7,285 bases of DNA from an uncultured Prevotellaceae bacterium. GTDB lineage: Bacteria > Bacteroidota > Bacteroidia > Bacteroidales > Muribaculaceae. How positions within the stretch are numbered: position 1 is the stretch's first letter; every line of letters begins with the position of its first letter. Positions 1 to 6,839 of the stretch are shown piece by piece. A program made the position numbers and the translations under genes. Where the stretch lies: the NCBI GenBank assembly GCA_945645715.1, contig CALZFJ010000098.1, positions 1-7,285 on the forward strand. Direction: 5' to 3'. Below the pieces are notes generated by a model that was not told the DNA's origin, did no database searches, and was given only the letters and a program-made list of their open reading frames with translations.

Positions 1-6
1 AACACG

Positions 7-48
7 AAAATAGGAGATAAACACCCTATGATTAGTGTTTACCTCCTA
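7..48 (-). terminator. Intrinsic terminator-like hairpin downstream of lpxB
   Basis: Arms at 11-24 and 35-48 are 14 nt each and complementary at 13 positions; the remaining one is a G-U or A-C type pair depending on the strand. The loop is 10 nt. Read on the minus strand, the stem is followed at once by TTTT and then CGTGTT, the layout of a rho-independent terminator. It lies about 76 bases beyond the lpxB stop codon and would close the leftward transcript. The T-tract is short, so efficiency may be modest. The intervening stretch (49-124) shows no gene, only a 4-bp GCCG/CGGC mini-hairpin near 101-114. Confidence 0.65.
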
Positions 49-124
49 CTCGATTGCCGGTTTGAGTACACTTTTTGGGGTATGCAATTACGCATGATGC
101 CGCAATTTCGGCTTAGGGGTGCAA

Positions 125-1303
125 TCACAGTTTCTTCAGATGAGCAACAATGCCACCGGCAGCCACTGCGGTACAGTCGTTATCGCCCAATCGGACATTC
201 ATCTCGGCGTAGCCTTGCAGCATCGTGCGACGTGCATCAGAGTCGGGCAACAAGGCACGAAGCTCGGCAGCCACATTATCCACCGAGCAGTGGTGCATGA
301 GCAGTTCTTTCACCACCGGAGCATCAACAATGAGGTTGGGCAGCGACACAAAGCGCACCTTCAGCAGCATCTTGTAGAAATCATATAGAATCTTGCTTCC
401 GCCCATGCGGTAGCACACCACCTGTGGAGTGCCAATCACCGCAGTTTCGAGCGTAGCCGTGCCCGAAGTCACAAGTGCCACCCTCGCATGGCTCACAAGC
501 TCCATGGTGCGACCTGCAACAAGCCGATAATCGGTGCGGCAGCCGCTCTCCTGAAGCACACGGCGGTAGAGCGATGCATCGATGCTCGGTGCTGCGGCAA
601 TCACCGGCTGCACTCCGCCCACCGCTTCACAGGCGCGAATCATCACGGGCAGATTGTCGGCAATCTCCTTGCGGCGCGAACCCGGCACCACTGCCACTAT
701 CGGCAGTTCTCGGCATTTCGCATCGGTAGCGGGTTTTGTGGCAAGTCCTATAGAGGTGCGGAAATCAGCCTCGGTAGCAAAGTGCTTGCGGGCTTCAGCA
801 ACCTCCATCACTGTGGGATTTCCCACATATTCCACGCGATATTGGTGCCGCTCCTCGAAGAAGCGCGGCTCAAATGGCAGAATCGAATAAAGTTCGGTGA
901 TGTAACGCTTAATCTGCTTCACACGGTGCTCCTTCCATGCCCACACCTTAGGTGAGATGAAATAGAACACCTTTATTCCCTTGTTGTGTGCATATTTAGC
1001 CACTTTTAGGTTGAACGATGGATAATCCACCAGCACCACAGCATCGGGCTGCCACTCATCGATGCAGTGGCGGGCAGTGCGCATAAAGCCCAGAATCTCG
1101 CGCAAGTGTCGAGCCACTTCCACAAAACCCATATAAGCCATGTCGCGGTAGTGTATCACCGGTGCACATCCTGTAGCCTCAGCCATCAGGTCGCCACCGA
1201 AGAAACGAAACTCAGCCTGTGCATCACACCGGCGCAAAGCCCCAATCAGCCGGGCAGCATGAATATCGCCCGAAGCTTCTCCTGCAATCACAAAATACTT
1301 CAT
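125..1303 (-). CDS. lpxB: Lipid-A-disaccharide synthase (LpxB)
   Basis: LpxB is the GT19-family glycosyltransferase that joins UDP-2,3-diacylglucosamine to 2,3-diacylglucosamine-1-phosphate (lipid X), releasing UDP and forming the lipid A disaccharide at the cytoplasmic face of the inner membrane. The 392 residues fit the family's usual length. Family motifs are present in order: GEASGD at 8-13, DYPSFN at 93-98, SPKVWAWK at 117-124, LPFEP at 142-146, GNP at 161-163, PGSRRKEI at 207-214, and TSGTATLET at 279-287 in the UDP-sugar-binding half. The start is clear because MKYFVIAGEASGD is the canonical N-terminus. The stop is TGA. The gene lies 91 bases downstream of yidC on the same strand, but a strong terminator sits between them, ending 28 bases before this start. 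I see no TAnnTTTG promoter in that gap, so expression probably comes from readthrough or from a promoter I cannot recognise. Confidence 0.97.
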   Translation of the reverse strand: MKYFVIAGEASGDIHAARLIGALRRCDAQAEFRFFGGDLMAEATGCAPVIHYRDMAYMGFVEVARHLREILGFMRTARHCIDEWQPDAVVLVDYPSFNLKVAKYAHNKGIKVFYFISPKVWAWKEHRVKQIKRYITELYSILPFEPRFFEERHQYRVEYVGNPTVMEVAEARKHFATEADFRTSIGLATKPATDAKCRELPIVAVVPGSRRKEIADNLPVMIRACEAVGGVQPVIAAAPSIDASLYRRVLQESGCRTDYRLVAGRTMELVSHARVALVTSGTATLETAVIGTPQVVCYRMGGSKILYDFYKMLLKVRFVSLPNLIVDAPVVKELLMHHCSVDNVAAELRALLPDSDARRTMLQGYAEMNVRLGDNDCTAVAAGGIVAHLKKL

Positions 1304-1331
1304 ATTGTGCGAAATGCTTTTTTATATCGTT

Positions 1332-1370
1332 AAAAAAGGGCGTGCCACACTCGCAGTGCCGCACACCCTT
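1332..1370 (-). terminator. Intrinsic terminator between yidC and lpxB
   Basis: On the minus strand the segment folds into a 16-bp stem, AAGGGTGTGCGGCACT paired with AGTGTGGCACGCCCTT, with one G-G mismatch, two G-U pairs and a GCG triloop. The 3' arm runs into six T residues (1337 to 1332). It is GC-rich, has a tight loop and carries a T-tract only on the minus strand, so it acts on leftward transcription coming out of yidC. It begins about 25 bases after the yidC stop and ends 28 bases before the lpxB ATG, leaving very little room for a separate downstream promoter. Confidence 0.85.
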
Positions 1371-1394
1371 GGTGTTATCATTCAGGTGAATGTG

Positions 1395-3518
1395 TTATTG
1401 GCGGCCTTTGCCGTTGTTTTTGCGGCGGTTCTGCTCCTCGAGCATTGCACGCTGCTGGCGTTGCATCTCTTCCATGCGAGCCATGAAGCCGCTCTTTTTC
1501 TTGGGCTTCTTGGCGTTTTCAGCCATCTGTGCACGCATCTTATCCTCGCTCACGAGGCGACGGTAGCCATAGTTCTGCATGATGGTGAAGAGGAGCGAGA
1601 GGAAGTAGTAGTAGCTCAAGCCGGCTGCGTAGTTGTTGAAGAACACAAGGAACATGATAGGCATGAGATACATCATCCACTTCATTCCCGGCATAGAGTC
1701 GTTACTTGCCTGCGATTGCATGGTGATGCGCGTGTACATGATGTTGGTCACGGTCATGAGCAGGCAGAAGAGACTTATGTGGTTGCCGAAGTAGTTGGTG
1801 ATGAATGGAATGTGCACGTCCCACGAGAAGATTGCATCGGGGGCAGAGAGGTCGTGAACCCACAGGAACGACTCACCGCGCAGGTCGATGCACGAGGGGA
1901 AGAATGAGAACACCGCAAAGAGGAACGGCATCTGCAGAAGCATGGGCAGACAGCCGCTGAAGGGGCTTGCGCCTGCGAGGCTGTAGAGTGCCATTGTCTT
2001 CTGCTGGCGTGTCATTGCATTGTCTCTTCCGGGATATTTCTCGTTGATAGCCTTGATGTCGGGGGCAAGGAAGCGCATCTTTGCCTGCGACATATAGGTC
2101 TTGTGCATCAGCGGCCACAGGGCGAGCTTGATGATGAGCGTCATTATGAGGATTACGAGTCCGTAGTTGGGTATAAATCCACCGAGGAAGTCGAAAATCG
2201 GGATAATGATGCAGGTGTTAATCCAGCGGAAGATGGGCCAGCCAAGCGGAATGAGCTTGGTCAGCTCAAGGTCTTCGTCGGTCTCGATCATGTCATCGTA
2301 GTCGGAGAGAAGCGGATAGCGGTTAGGGCCGAAGAAGAAGTTGAACGATGCCGGATTGGCGTTGGTCGAGTTGTAGTCGAGCGACGAGGTCACCTCCAGG
2401 TTCTTCAGGAAGTTTTCGTAGTCGGGCGAGTTTTTCTCTATTACCTCGCTGTGCATGTTTGCGCCGTTGAACGAGCCGCGGGCGATGAGCACGCTCGAGA
2501 AGAACTGGTTCTTGAAGCTTATCCACTTGAGGCGGTCGGTCATTTCCTTGTCTTTGTTGCTGCTCTCGCTTAGATATTCCACATCGCCGCCGGCATACTT
2601 GAAGTAGATTGCCGAGTTGCGCTCCTCAAACATCTTTCCGGCTTCGTGGCGGCTCATTTTCTGGCTCCATGCGAAGTCCATGTTGGTGATGTTGGTGGGG
2701 ATAATGCGATCCATATTTTCCTGGAGCACATCCATTTGCACGTCGTAGTGGTCGGGGCGCAGGGTGTATTTGATTCCCCACTTGCTGCCGCCGCCAAGGT
2801 CGAGCTGCATCAGCACGGTGGAGTCGTTGAGCACCACGGGAGTGAAATAGAAGTCGCGGGTATCGAAGCGCTGCGAGTTGGTGTTGAGCACGAAGCTGTA
2901 GCTGTTGGTCGAAGCGTCAAACAGCTCCACCTGGTCGGCGTTGTAGGCAGTGTATTGCTTGAGTGTAGCTTTCACAATGGCACCGCCACGCGAAGCGATA
3001 TCCACTTTCAGGAGGTCGTTCTGTAGCGACACGGTAGTGTCGGTGCCAGCCATGTAGCGGGCAAAGTTTCCGTTGCGCACAAAGTCGAGAGCGGCACTCT
3101 TGAGCGCAGCCACGGCGCGATTGTGCAGCACGGGGTTGTCGCTGTCCTTCTTTAGGGCTTCAGCCACATCGACCACGCCACCTCCGGCGATGGTGAGGAA
3201 GCCCGAGAGCTTGTCGCCACGCAGCACGAGGTCGGCAGTGGCGTTCTTCAGGTTATAGGTCTTTTCACCCACGGTGTCGCCGAGCAGCGAGCCGTAGGCG
3301 CGTATGGTCTGCTTCAGAGCAGCCACTTCGTTGTCGGCAAGGCTATCTACGTTGGCTGTAGTCAAAGCCTCGGTAGCCTTAGCCTTGGCGGCTTCAGCCT
3401 CCACTCGCTGAGCTTCGCGCTGGCGGGCGATTTCCTCTTGCGAGGGTTGATTGAGCCACATGAAACCGAAAATCACCGCTCCCATGAGCAGCATTCCGGT
3501 AATCGTGTTTTTGTCCAT
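1395..3518 (-). CDS. yidC: Membrane protein insertase YidC (Oxa1 family)
   Basis: YidC inserts and folds inner-membrane proteins, alone or with SecYEG. The 707-residue protein has the Gram-negative layout, in the long form typical of Bacteroidetes. An N-terminal membrane anchor spans about residues 5-22. An Ala/Glu/Lys-rich stretch follows at 26-56, then a large periplasmic beta domain to about 415. The conserved insertase core comes next: an amphipathic segment near 425-446 and membrane helices near 451-470, 522-540, 575-596, 612-630 and 633-650. Lys464, within TLIIKLALWPL, aligns with the positively charged groove residue (Arg366 in E. coli). The C-terminal tail (about 660-707) is rich in Lys, Arg and Gln, as expected for contacting ribosomes. 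The start MDKNTITG is the usual one, behind the A-rich leader ACAGAAAAAGA. The gene begins 60 bases after pyrG with no terminator or good promoter between them, so the two are probably cotranscribed. Confidence 0.97.
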   Translation of the reverse strand: MDKNTITGMLLMGAVIFGFMWLNQPSQEEIARQREAQRVEAEAAKAKATEALTTANVDSLADNEVAALKQTIRAYGSLLGDTVGEKTYNLKNATADLVLRGDKLSGFLTIAGGGVVDVAEALKKDSDNPVLHNRAVAALKSAALDFVRNGNFARYMAGTDTTVSLQNDLLKVDIASRGGAIVKATLKQYTAYNADQVELFDASTNSYSFVLNTNSQRFDTRDFYFTPVVLNDSTVLMQLDLGGGSKWGIKYTLRPDHYDVQMDVLQENMDRIIPTNITNMDFAWSQKMSRHEAGKMFEERNSAIYFKYAGGDVEYLSESSNKDKEMTDRLKWISFKNQFFSSVLIARGSFNGANMHSEVIEKNSPDYENFLKNLEVTSSLDYNSTNANPASFNFFFGPNRYPLLSDYDDMIETDEDLELTKLIPLGWPIFRWINTCIIIPIFDFLGGFIPNYGLVILIMTLIIKLALWPLMHKTYMSQAKMRFLAPDIKAINEKYPGRDNAMTRQQKTMALYSLAGASPFSGCLPMLLQMPFLFAVFSFFPSCIDLRGESFLWVHDLSAPDAIFSWDVHIPFITNYFGNHISLFCLLMTVTNIMYTRITMQSQASNDSMPGMKWMMYLMPIMFLVFFNNYAAGLSYYYFLSLLFTIMQNYGYRRLVSEDKMRAQMAENAKKPKKKSGFMARMEEMQRQQRAMLEEQNRRKNNGKGRQ

Positions 3519-3578
3519 TCTTTTTCTGTAATTAGTTGTTTATCAAATAAATTTCTTTGTTCGTTCAGCTAATATGCA

Positions 3579-5183
3579 TTATTTTTTGTTCTCGATTGAG
3601 GCACGAATGAAATCCATGAAGAGCGGATTGGGATTGAGCACCGTGCTGCTATACTCGGGGTGATATTGTGTTCCCACAAACCACTTCTTGTCGGGCAGCT
3701 CCACCACTTCCACAAGGTGAGTCTCGGGATTCTCGCCCACGCACTTCATGCCGGCACGCTCAAACTGCTCGCGGTAGTCGTTGTTGAACTCAAAGCGGTG
3801 GCGGTGACGCTCCTCAACCACGGTAGTGCCATATGCCTTAGCCGGTGTTGATCCTGCCACGAGCTTGCAGCTGTAGGCTCCAAGTCGCATGGTTCCGCCC
3901 ATGTTTGATATGCTCTTCTGCTCCTCCATAAGGTCGATCACGTTGTAGGGCGTCTTTGTATCCATCTCGGTGCTGTTGGCTTCGGCAAGTCCGAGGACGT
4001 TGCGGGCAAATTCTATCACCATGCATTGCATTCCGAGGCAGATGCCGAAGGTGGGCACATCGTGCTCACGGCACCACTTGAGTGCCACAAACTTGCCCTC
4101 GATGCCGCGCTGTCCGAAGCCCGGAGCAATAATCACGCCGTCCATCTCGCTGAGCTGTTCTTCCACGTTGCCGTCGTTGAGTTTCTCCGAGCTGATGTAG
4201 CGCAGGTCGAGCTTGTGGTCGTGGTAGGTTGCTGCCTGGAAGAGCGACTCGTTGATCGATTTGTAGGCATCTTGCAGCTCCACATACTTGCCCACCAAGC
4301 CTATTTTCACCACTTCCTTGGCACCGTGCAGATGCTCGAGGAACTTGTTCCACTTGCTCATATCGGGCTCGCCGGTGAATGGGGTGTTGGTCTTGCGCAG
4401 TACTATCTCGTCGAGATGTTGGCGGTGCATCGTCAGAGGTACCTCATATATTGTAGGAACGTCGATTGATTGTATTACGGCATCTACCGACACGTTGCAG
4501 AACAGTGCCACCTTTCGCAGAATCGATGCGGGAATTTCCTTCTCGGTGCGGAGCACGAGGATGTCGGGCTGGATACCCACCTCCTGAAGCTGCTTCACCG
4601 AGTGCTGTGTAGGCTTCGTCTTCAGCTCTTTTGCAGCCTTGATGAAAGGCACGTAGGTGAGGTGAACGCAGATGCAGTTCTGTCCAAGCTCCCAGCGAAG
4701 CTGGCGCACTGCCTCGAGGAATGGAAGCGACTCGATGTCGCCCACGGTTCCTCCAATCTCAGTGATAACGAAGTCGTATTTGCCGGTGTTACCGAGGAGC
4801 TTCACATTGCGCTTGATTTCGTCGGTGATGTGCGGGATAATCTGCACCGTCTTGCCCAGATAGTCGCCACGGCGCTCCTTGTCGATAACGCTCTGGTAGA
4901 TACGTCCGGTGGTGATGTTGTTGGCACGCGAGGTGTGAATGTTGGTGAAGCGCTCATAGTGTCCGAGGTCGAGGTCAGCCTCATGTCCGTCGGCGGTCAC
5001 ATAGCATTCGCCATGTTCATAGGGGTTAAGCGTTCCCGGGTCGATGTTGATGTAGGGGTCAAACTTTTGAATCGTCACTTTATAGCCGCGCGAAAGCAGC
5101 AATCGCGCCAACGACGACGAAATGATACCCTTGCCAAGGGACGAAACCACTCCGCCGGTCACAAAAATATACTTAGTCTCCAC
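3579..5183 (-). CDS. pyrG: CTP synthase (glutamine-hydrolysing)
   Basis: PyrG makes CTP from UTP, ATP and glutamine, the last step of de novo pyrimidine nucleotide synthesis, in the cytoplasm. The N-terminal synthetase domain begins with YIFVTGGVVSSLGKGI (P-loop, residues 5-20) and contains FDPYINIDPGTLNP at 41-54, GHYERF at 74-79 and TEIGGTVGDIES at 141-152. The C-terminal class I glutamine amidotransferase domain, from about 290, has the nucleophile Cys382 in GICLGMQ and the catalytic pair His508/Glu510 in YHPE. Numbering assumes the GTG start at 5183, giving 534 residues, the family's usual length. The frame stays open to an upstream ATG at 5246, adding 21 residues (MKYRGFYL...). That extension is not typical of the family and encodes the TACCTTTG promoter at 5217-5224, so transcripts from that promoter would not contain the upstream ATG. 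The downstream neighbour yidC is 60 bases away in a probable operon. Confidence 0.96.
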   Translation of the reverse strand: METKYIFVTGGVVSSLGKGIISSSLARLLLSRGYKVTIQKFDPYINIDPGTLNPYEHGECYVTADGHEADLDLGHYERFTNIHTSRANNITTGRIYQSVIDKERRGDYLGKTVQIIPHITDEIKRNVKLLGNTGKYDFVITEIGGTVGDIESLPFLEAVRQLRWELGQNCICVHLTYVPFIKAAKELKTKPTQHSVKQLQEVGIQPDILVLRTEKEIPASILRKVALFCNVSVDAVIQSIDVPTIYEVPLTMHRQHLDEIVLRKTNTPFTGEPDMSKWNKFLEHLHGAKEVVKIGLVGKYVELQDAYKSINESLFQAATYHDHKLDLRYISSEKLNDGNVEEQLSEMDGVIIAPGFGQRGIEGKFVALKWCREHDVPTFGICLGMQCMVIEFARNVLGLAEANSTEMDTKTPYNVIDLMEEQKSISNMGGTMRLGAYSCKLVAGSTPAKAYGTTVVEERHRHRFEFNNDYREQFERAGMKCVGENPETHLVEVVELPDKKWFVGTQYHPEYSSTVLNPNPLFMDFIRASIENKK

Positions 5184-5528
5184 CTTAAAAAAGTTTTTAG
5201 TTACAATTTTAAACTGCAAAGGTAGATAAAATCCACGATATTTCACACCCTAAGCCCCAAGAAAATAAGCCACCTCCCTCGGTTTTTTCAGATTTTTTGC
5301 GAATCAGTCGTTCACACGCGTTTGGCAACCAAAAGTATCGGAAAAATTTTAATGTCTCTTTGATTTTTGAGAATATGAATCTATGCAAATTTTAGTGTCG
5401 TAGTTTATGAAATTTTATTGTTGTAGGCTGAATTTGCACAGAAATGGTGCTTACAAGGCATTTTCGCTGTAGTTGCCTCTAATCACATGGCTGCTTTCCG
5501 CGAAAATGCAAGAGTTCGGAATGACGGT
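5184..5528. other. AT-rich ribD-pyrG intergenic region, no gene seen
   Basis: These 345 bases separate the ribD stop from the pyrG GTG start. Apart from the pyrG promoter near the left end, I see no recognisable gene or RNA on either strand. There is a perfect 10-bp inverted repeat, GCATTTTCGC (5458-5467) and GCGAAAATGC (5500-5509), with a 32-base loop, 20 bases past the ribD stop. It is not followed by a T-tract, so it is at best a weak terminator. A lone TACTTTTG match on the minus strand (5330-5337) has no -33 partner. ribD and pyrG are therefore probably separate transcription units, although no clean ribD terminator is visible. Confidence 0.6.
5217..5247 (-). promoter_or_regulatory. Putative Bacteroidetes-type promoter of pyrG
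   Basis: On the minus strand TACCTTTG (5217-5224) matches the Bacteroidetes -7 consensus TAnnTTTG exactly. Nineteen bases upstream, TGTG (5244-5247) matches three of four bases of the -33 element TTTG. The implied transcription start is near 5211, giving an AT-rich leader of about 28 nt before the GTG at 5183. The position fits a core promoter, and it argues against the longer ATG-started reading of pyrG. Confidence 0.65.
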
Positions 5529-6632
5529 TTATGCGATTGTGCTGAAAACGTCGATAGTGTTCGTTCCGTAGGCTTTGTGCGATTGAAGTGACACTGATTC
5601 GGCAGGGAGTGTGGGGGCTTTGATGCCGCTGCCGAGGGTGATAGGAGCGGTTTCGATGCGCACTTCGTCGTACAGACGGGCATCGATAAAGCTCTGGAGC
5701 ACAGTAGATCCACCCTCCACCATAAGCGACGTTATGCCACGGTGATAGAGGTCGGCAAGCACAGCGTTGAGGTCGGTGGAGTAGATTAGCGTGGGCAGTC
5801 CGTCGGTGAGAAGCCGGGCATCGGGCGAAATTGGTGTGTGCCTGGCGAGCACCACGCGCAGCGGCTGGCGGCGTACACTCCAGCCTCGCACAGTGAGCGA
5901 CGGATTGTCGAGAGCGACGGTGTTGGCTCCCACCAAGATGGCATCAACCATAGCCCGCTCGCGATGCATAAGCATAGTGGTGAGCGGTGTGGAAAATTTC
6001 ACCGGCTTGCCCACCGTGAGAGTGTCGGTACTGTTCCCGGCGATTGGGTCGTTTTCGCACAATCCGGCTGGGGCAGTGCCTTTGCGGCTCCCGGCTGGGA
6101 TGGCAGGGTTGAAATTACCGGCACGAGTGGCATCGATGAAGCCATCGGCACTTTGTGCCCATTTCAGCATTACCCACGGGCGGCATTTGCTGTGTGCGGT
6201 GAAGAAGCGGCGATTGATGTGGCGGCACTCGTCCTCAAGCACGCCTACGGTCACCTCAATTCCGGCATCGCGGAGCATGGCAATGCCACGGCCGCTCACT
6301 TGTGGGAACGGGTCGCGCACGCCTACTACCACTCTGCCAAATCCACACTCAACGAGCAATTTGGCGCAAGGTGGCGTCTTGCCATAGTGAGAACACGGTT
6401 CGAGAGTCACATAGATTGTAGCGCCGCGCAGCAGCGAGCGGTCGGGCACCGAAGCCACTGCGTTTACCTCGGCATGTCCCTCGCCATAGCAGCGGTGAAA
6501 GCCCTCGCCGATAATCTTGCCATCAGCCACAATCACCGCCCCCACCATAGGGTTGGGCGACACATTGCCGGCACCGAGCGCCGCGAGTTGCAGCGCGCGC
6601 CTCATATATCGTTCGTCGTTGGTAATATTCAT
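5529..6632 (-). CDS. ribD: Bifunctional riboflavin deaminase/reductase (RibD)
   Basis: RibD catalyses two consecutive steps of riboflavin synthesis in the cytoplasm: zinc-dependent deamination of diaminohydroxyphosphoribosylaminopyrimidine, then NADPH-dependent reduction of the ribosyl group. The deaminase domain (residues 1-145) has the CDA-type zinc site HAE at 53-55 (His53 ligand, Glu55 proton carrier) and PCSHYGKTPPC (Cys80 and Cys89). The reductase domain starts near RPWVMLKWAQSADGFID (151-167) and includes DAILVGANTVALDNPSLTVR (230-249) and VEGGSTVLQSF (305-315). Between residues 167 and 210 is a Gly/Ala/Pro/Asn-rich stretch about 33 residues longer than I expect for Bacteroidetes RibD; both domains otherwise look intact. 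The ATG start is supported by the usual N-terminal context DERYMRRALQLA, and the gene ends with TAA. Its own strong promoter lies upstream (6699-6731), with a short hairpin-bearing leader. No other riboflavin gene is adjacent. Confidence 0.96.
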   Translation of the reverse strand: MNITNDERYMRRALQLAALGAGNVSPNPMVGAVIVADGKIIGEGFHRCYGEGHAEVNAVASVPDRSLLRGATIYVTLEPCSHYGKTPPCAKLLVECGFGRVVVGVRDPFPQVSGRGIAMLRDAGIEVTVGVLEDECRHINRRFFTAHSKCRPWVMLKWAQSADGFIDATRAGNFNPAIPAGSRKGTAPAGLCENDPIAGNSTDTLTVGKPVKFSTPLTTMLMHRERAMVDAILVGANTVALDNPSLTVRGWSVRRQPLRVVLARHTPISPDARLLTDGLPTLIYSTDLNAVLADLYHRGITSLMVEGGSTVLQSFIDARLYDEVRIETAPITLGSGIKAPTLPAESVSLQSHKAYGTNTIDVFSTIA

Positions 6633-6656
6633 AATTTAATAATATGTTGTCCGGCT

Positions 6657-6683
6657 CACACCGCAGGGGTGAAATGCGGAGTG
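6657..6683 (-). promoter_or_regulatory. Leader hairpin of ribD
   Basis: Within the roughly 62-nt untranslated leader of ribD, the minus strand carries CACTCCGCA and TGCGGTGTG, a 9-bp stem with one T-T mismatch around the 9-nt loop TTTCACCCC. It ends about 24 bases before the ATG and has no T-tract behind it. It could affect translation or mRNA stability. The leader is too short for an FMN riboswitch. Confidence 0.5.
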
Positions 6684-6698
6684 CACCCGTTTAGATGG

Positions 6699-6731
6699 CA
6701 AAGTTACGACAAACGAACTGAAGAATCCAAA
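6699..6731 (-). promoter_or_regulatory. Bacteroidetes-type promoter of ribD
   Basis: On the minus strand a perfect -33 TTTG (6728-6731) is followed, after 21 bases, by a perfect -7 element TAACTTTG (6699-6706), matching the sigma-ABfr consensus TTTG-N19-21-TAnnTTTG. Transcription should start near 6694, about 62 bases before the ribD ATG. One copy of a 14-bp direct repeat (6704-6717) overlaps the -7 element and the spacer, so a protein binding there could block this promoter. Confidence 0.85.
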
Positions 6732-6766
6732 TAGAAACGCAACGTTTTTCCATTACGATAAACGAA
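6704..6766. repeat. Pair of 14-bp direct repeats in the ribD/tRNA-Leu promoter region
   Basis: TTACGACAAACGAA at 6704-6717 and TTACGATAAACGAA at 6753-6766 differ at one position and are 49 bp apart start to start. The first copy overlaps the ribD -7 box; the second spans the loop and inner arm ends of the 11-bp inverted repeat between the divergent promoters. The arrangement suggests paired operator sites, though no regulator gene is visible in the window. Confidence 0.55.
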
Positions 6767-6775
6767 TGGAAAAAC
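6744..6775. repeat. Perfect 11-bp inverted repeat between divergent promoters
   Basis: GTTTTTCCATT (6744-6754) and AATGGAAAAAC (6765-6775) are exact reverse complements with a 10-base spacer. The element lies between the ribD -33 box (6728-6731) and the tRNA -33 box (6799-6802). That position suits a shared operator. It is followed on the plus strand, after six bases, by seven T residues, so terminator activity is conceivable, but no gene needs terminating there. Confidence 0.6.
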
Positions 6776-6798
6776 AAACAGTTTTTTTGAGCGAAAAA

Positions 6799-6829
6799 TT
6801 TGGAATATGAGAAAAAATGCCTAACTTTG
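6799..6829 (+). promoter_or_regulatory. Bacteroidetes-type promoter of tRNA-Leu
   Basis: TTTG (6799-6802), a 19-base spacer and TAACTTTG (6822-6829) match the Bacteroidetes promoter consensus exactly. The -7 box has the same eight bases as that of ribD. The predicted start is near 6834, only a few bases before the mature tRNA 5' end at 6840, so the precursor has a very short 5' leader for RNase P to remove. Confidence 0.88.
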
Positions 6830-6839
6830 CAATCGCTTT

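Noticed and set aside
2125..2129. Lys464 in place of Arg in the YidC groove as an odd substitution
   Set aside because: The charge is preserved and lysine at this position is acceptable in the family; not a sign of altered function.
1305..5225. Long plus-strand open frames opposite yidC and pyrG (for example 1305-1907, 2103-2573, 4470-5225)
   Set aside because: They are antisense shadows of confidently identified genes, with no family resemblance, and follow from the GC-rich codon usage of those genes.
5330..5337. Second pyrG promoter (TACTTTTG on the minus strand)
   Set aside because: It fits TAnnTTTG but no TTTG or TTG lies 19-21 bases upstream, and AT-rich DNA gives such matches by chance.
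5384..5438. 8-bp inverted repeat TGCAAATT/AATTTGCA in the ribD-pyrG gap
   Set aside because: Loop of 39 bases and AT-rich arms; expected by chance in such sequence, with no T-tract.
6633..6694. FMN riboswitch upstream of ribD
   Set aside because: The predicted leader is only about 62 nt with a single short hairpin. The RFN element is well over 100 nt with several helices and a conserved core that I do not see.
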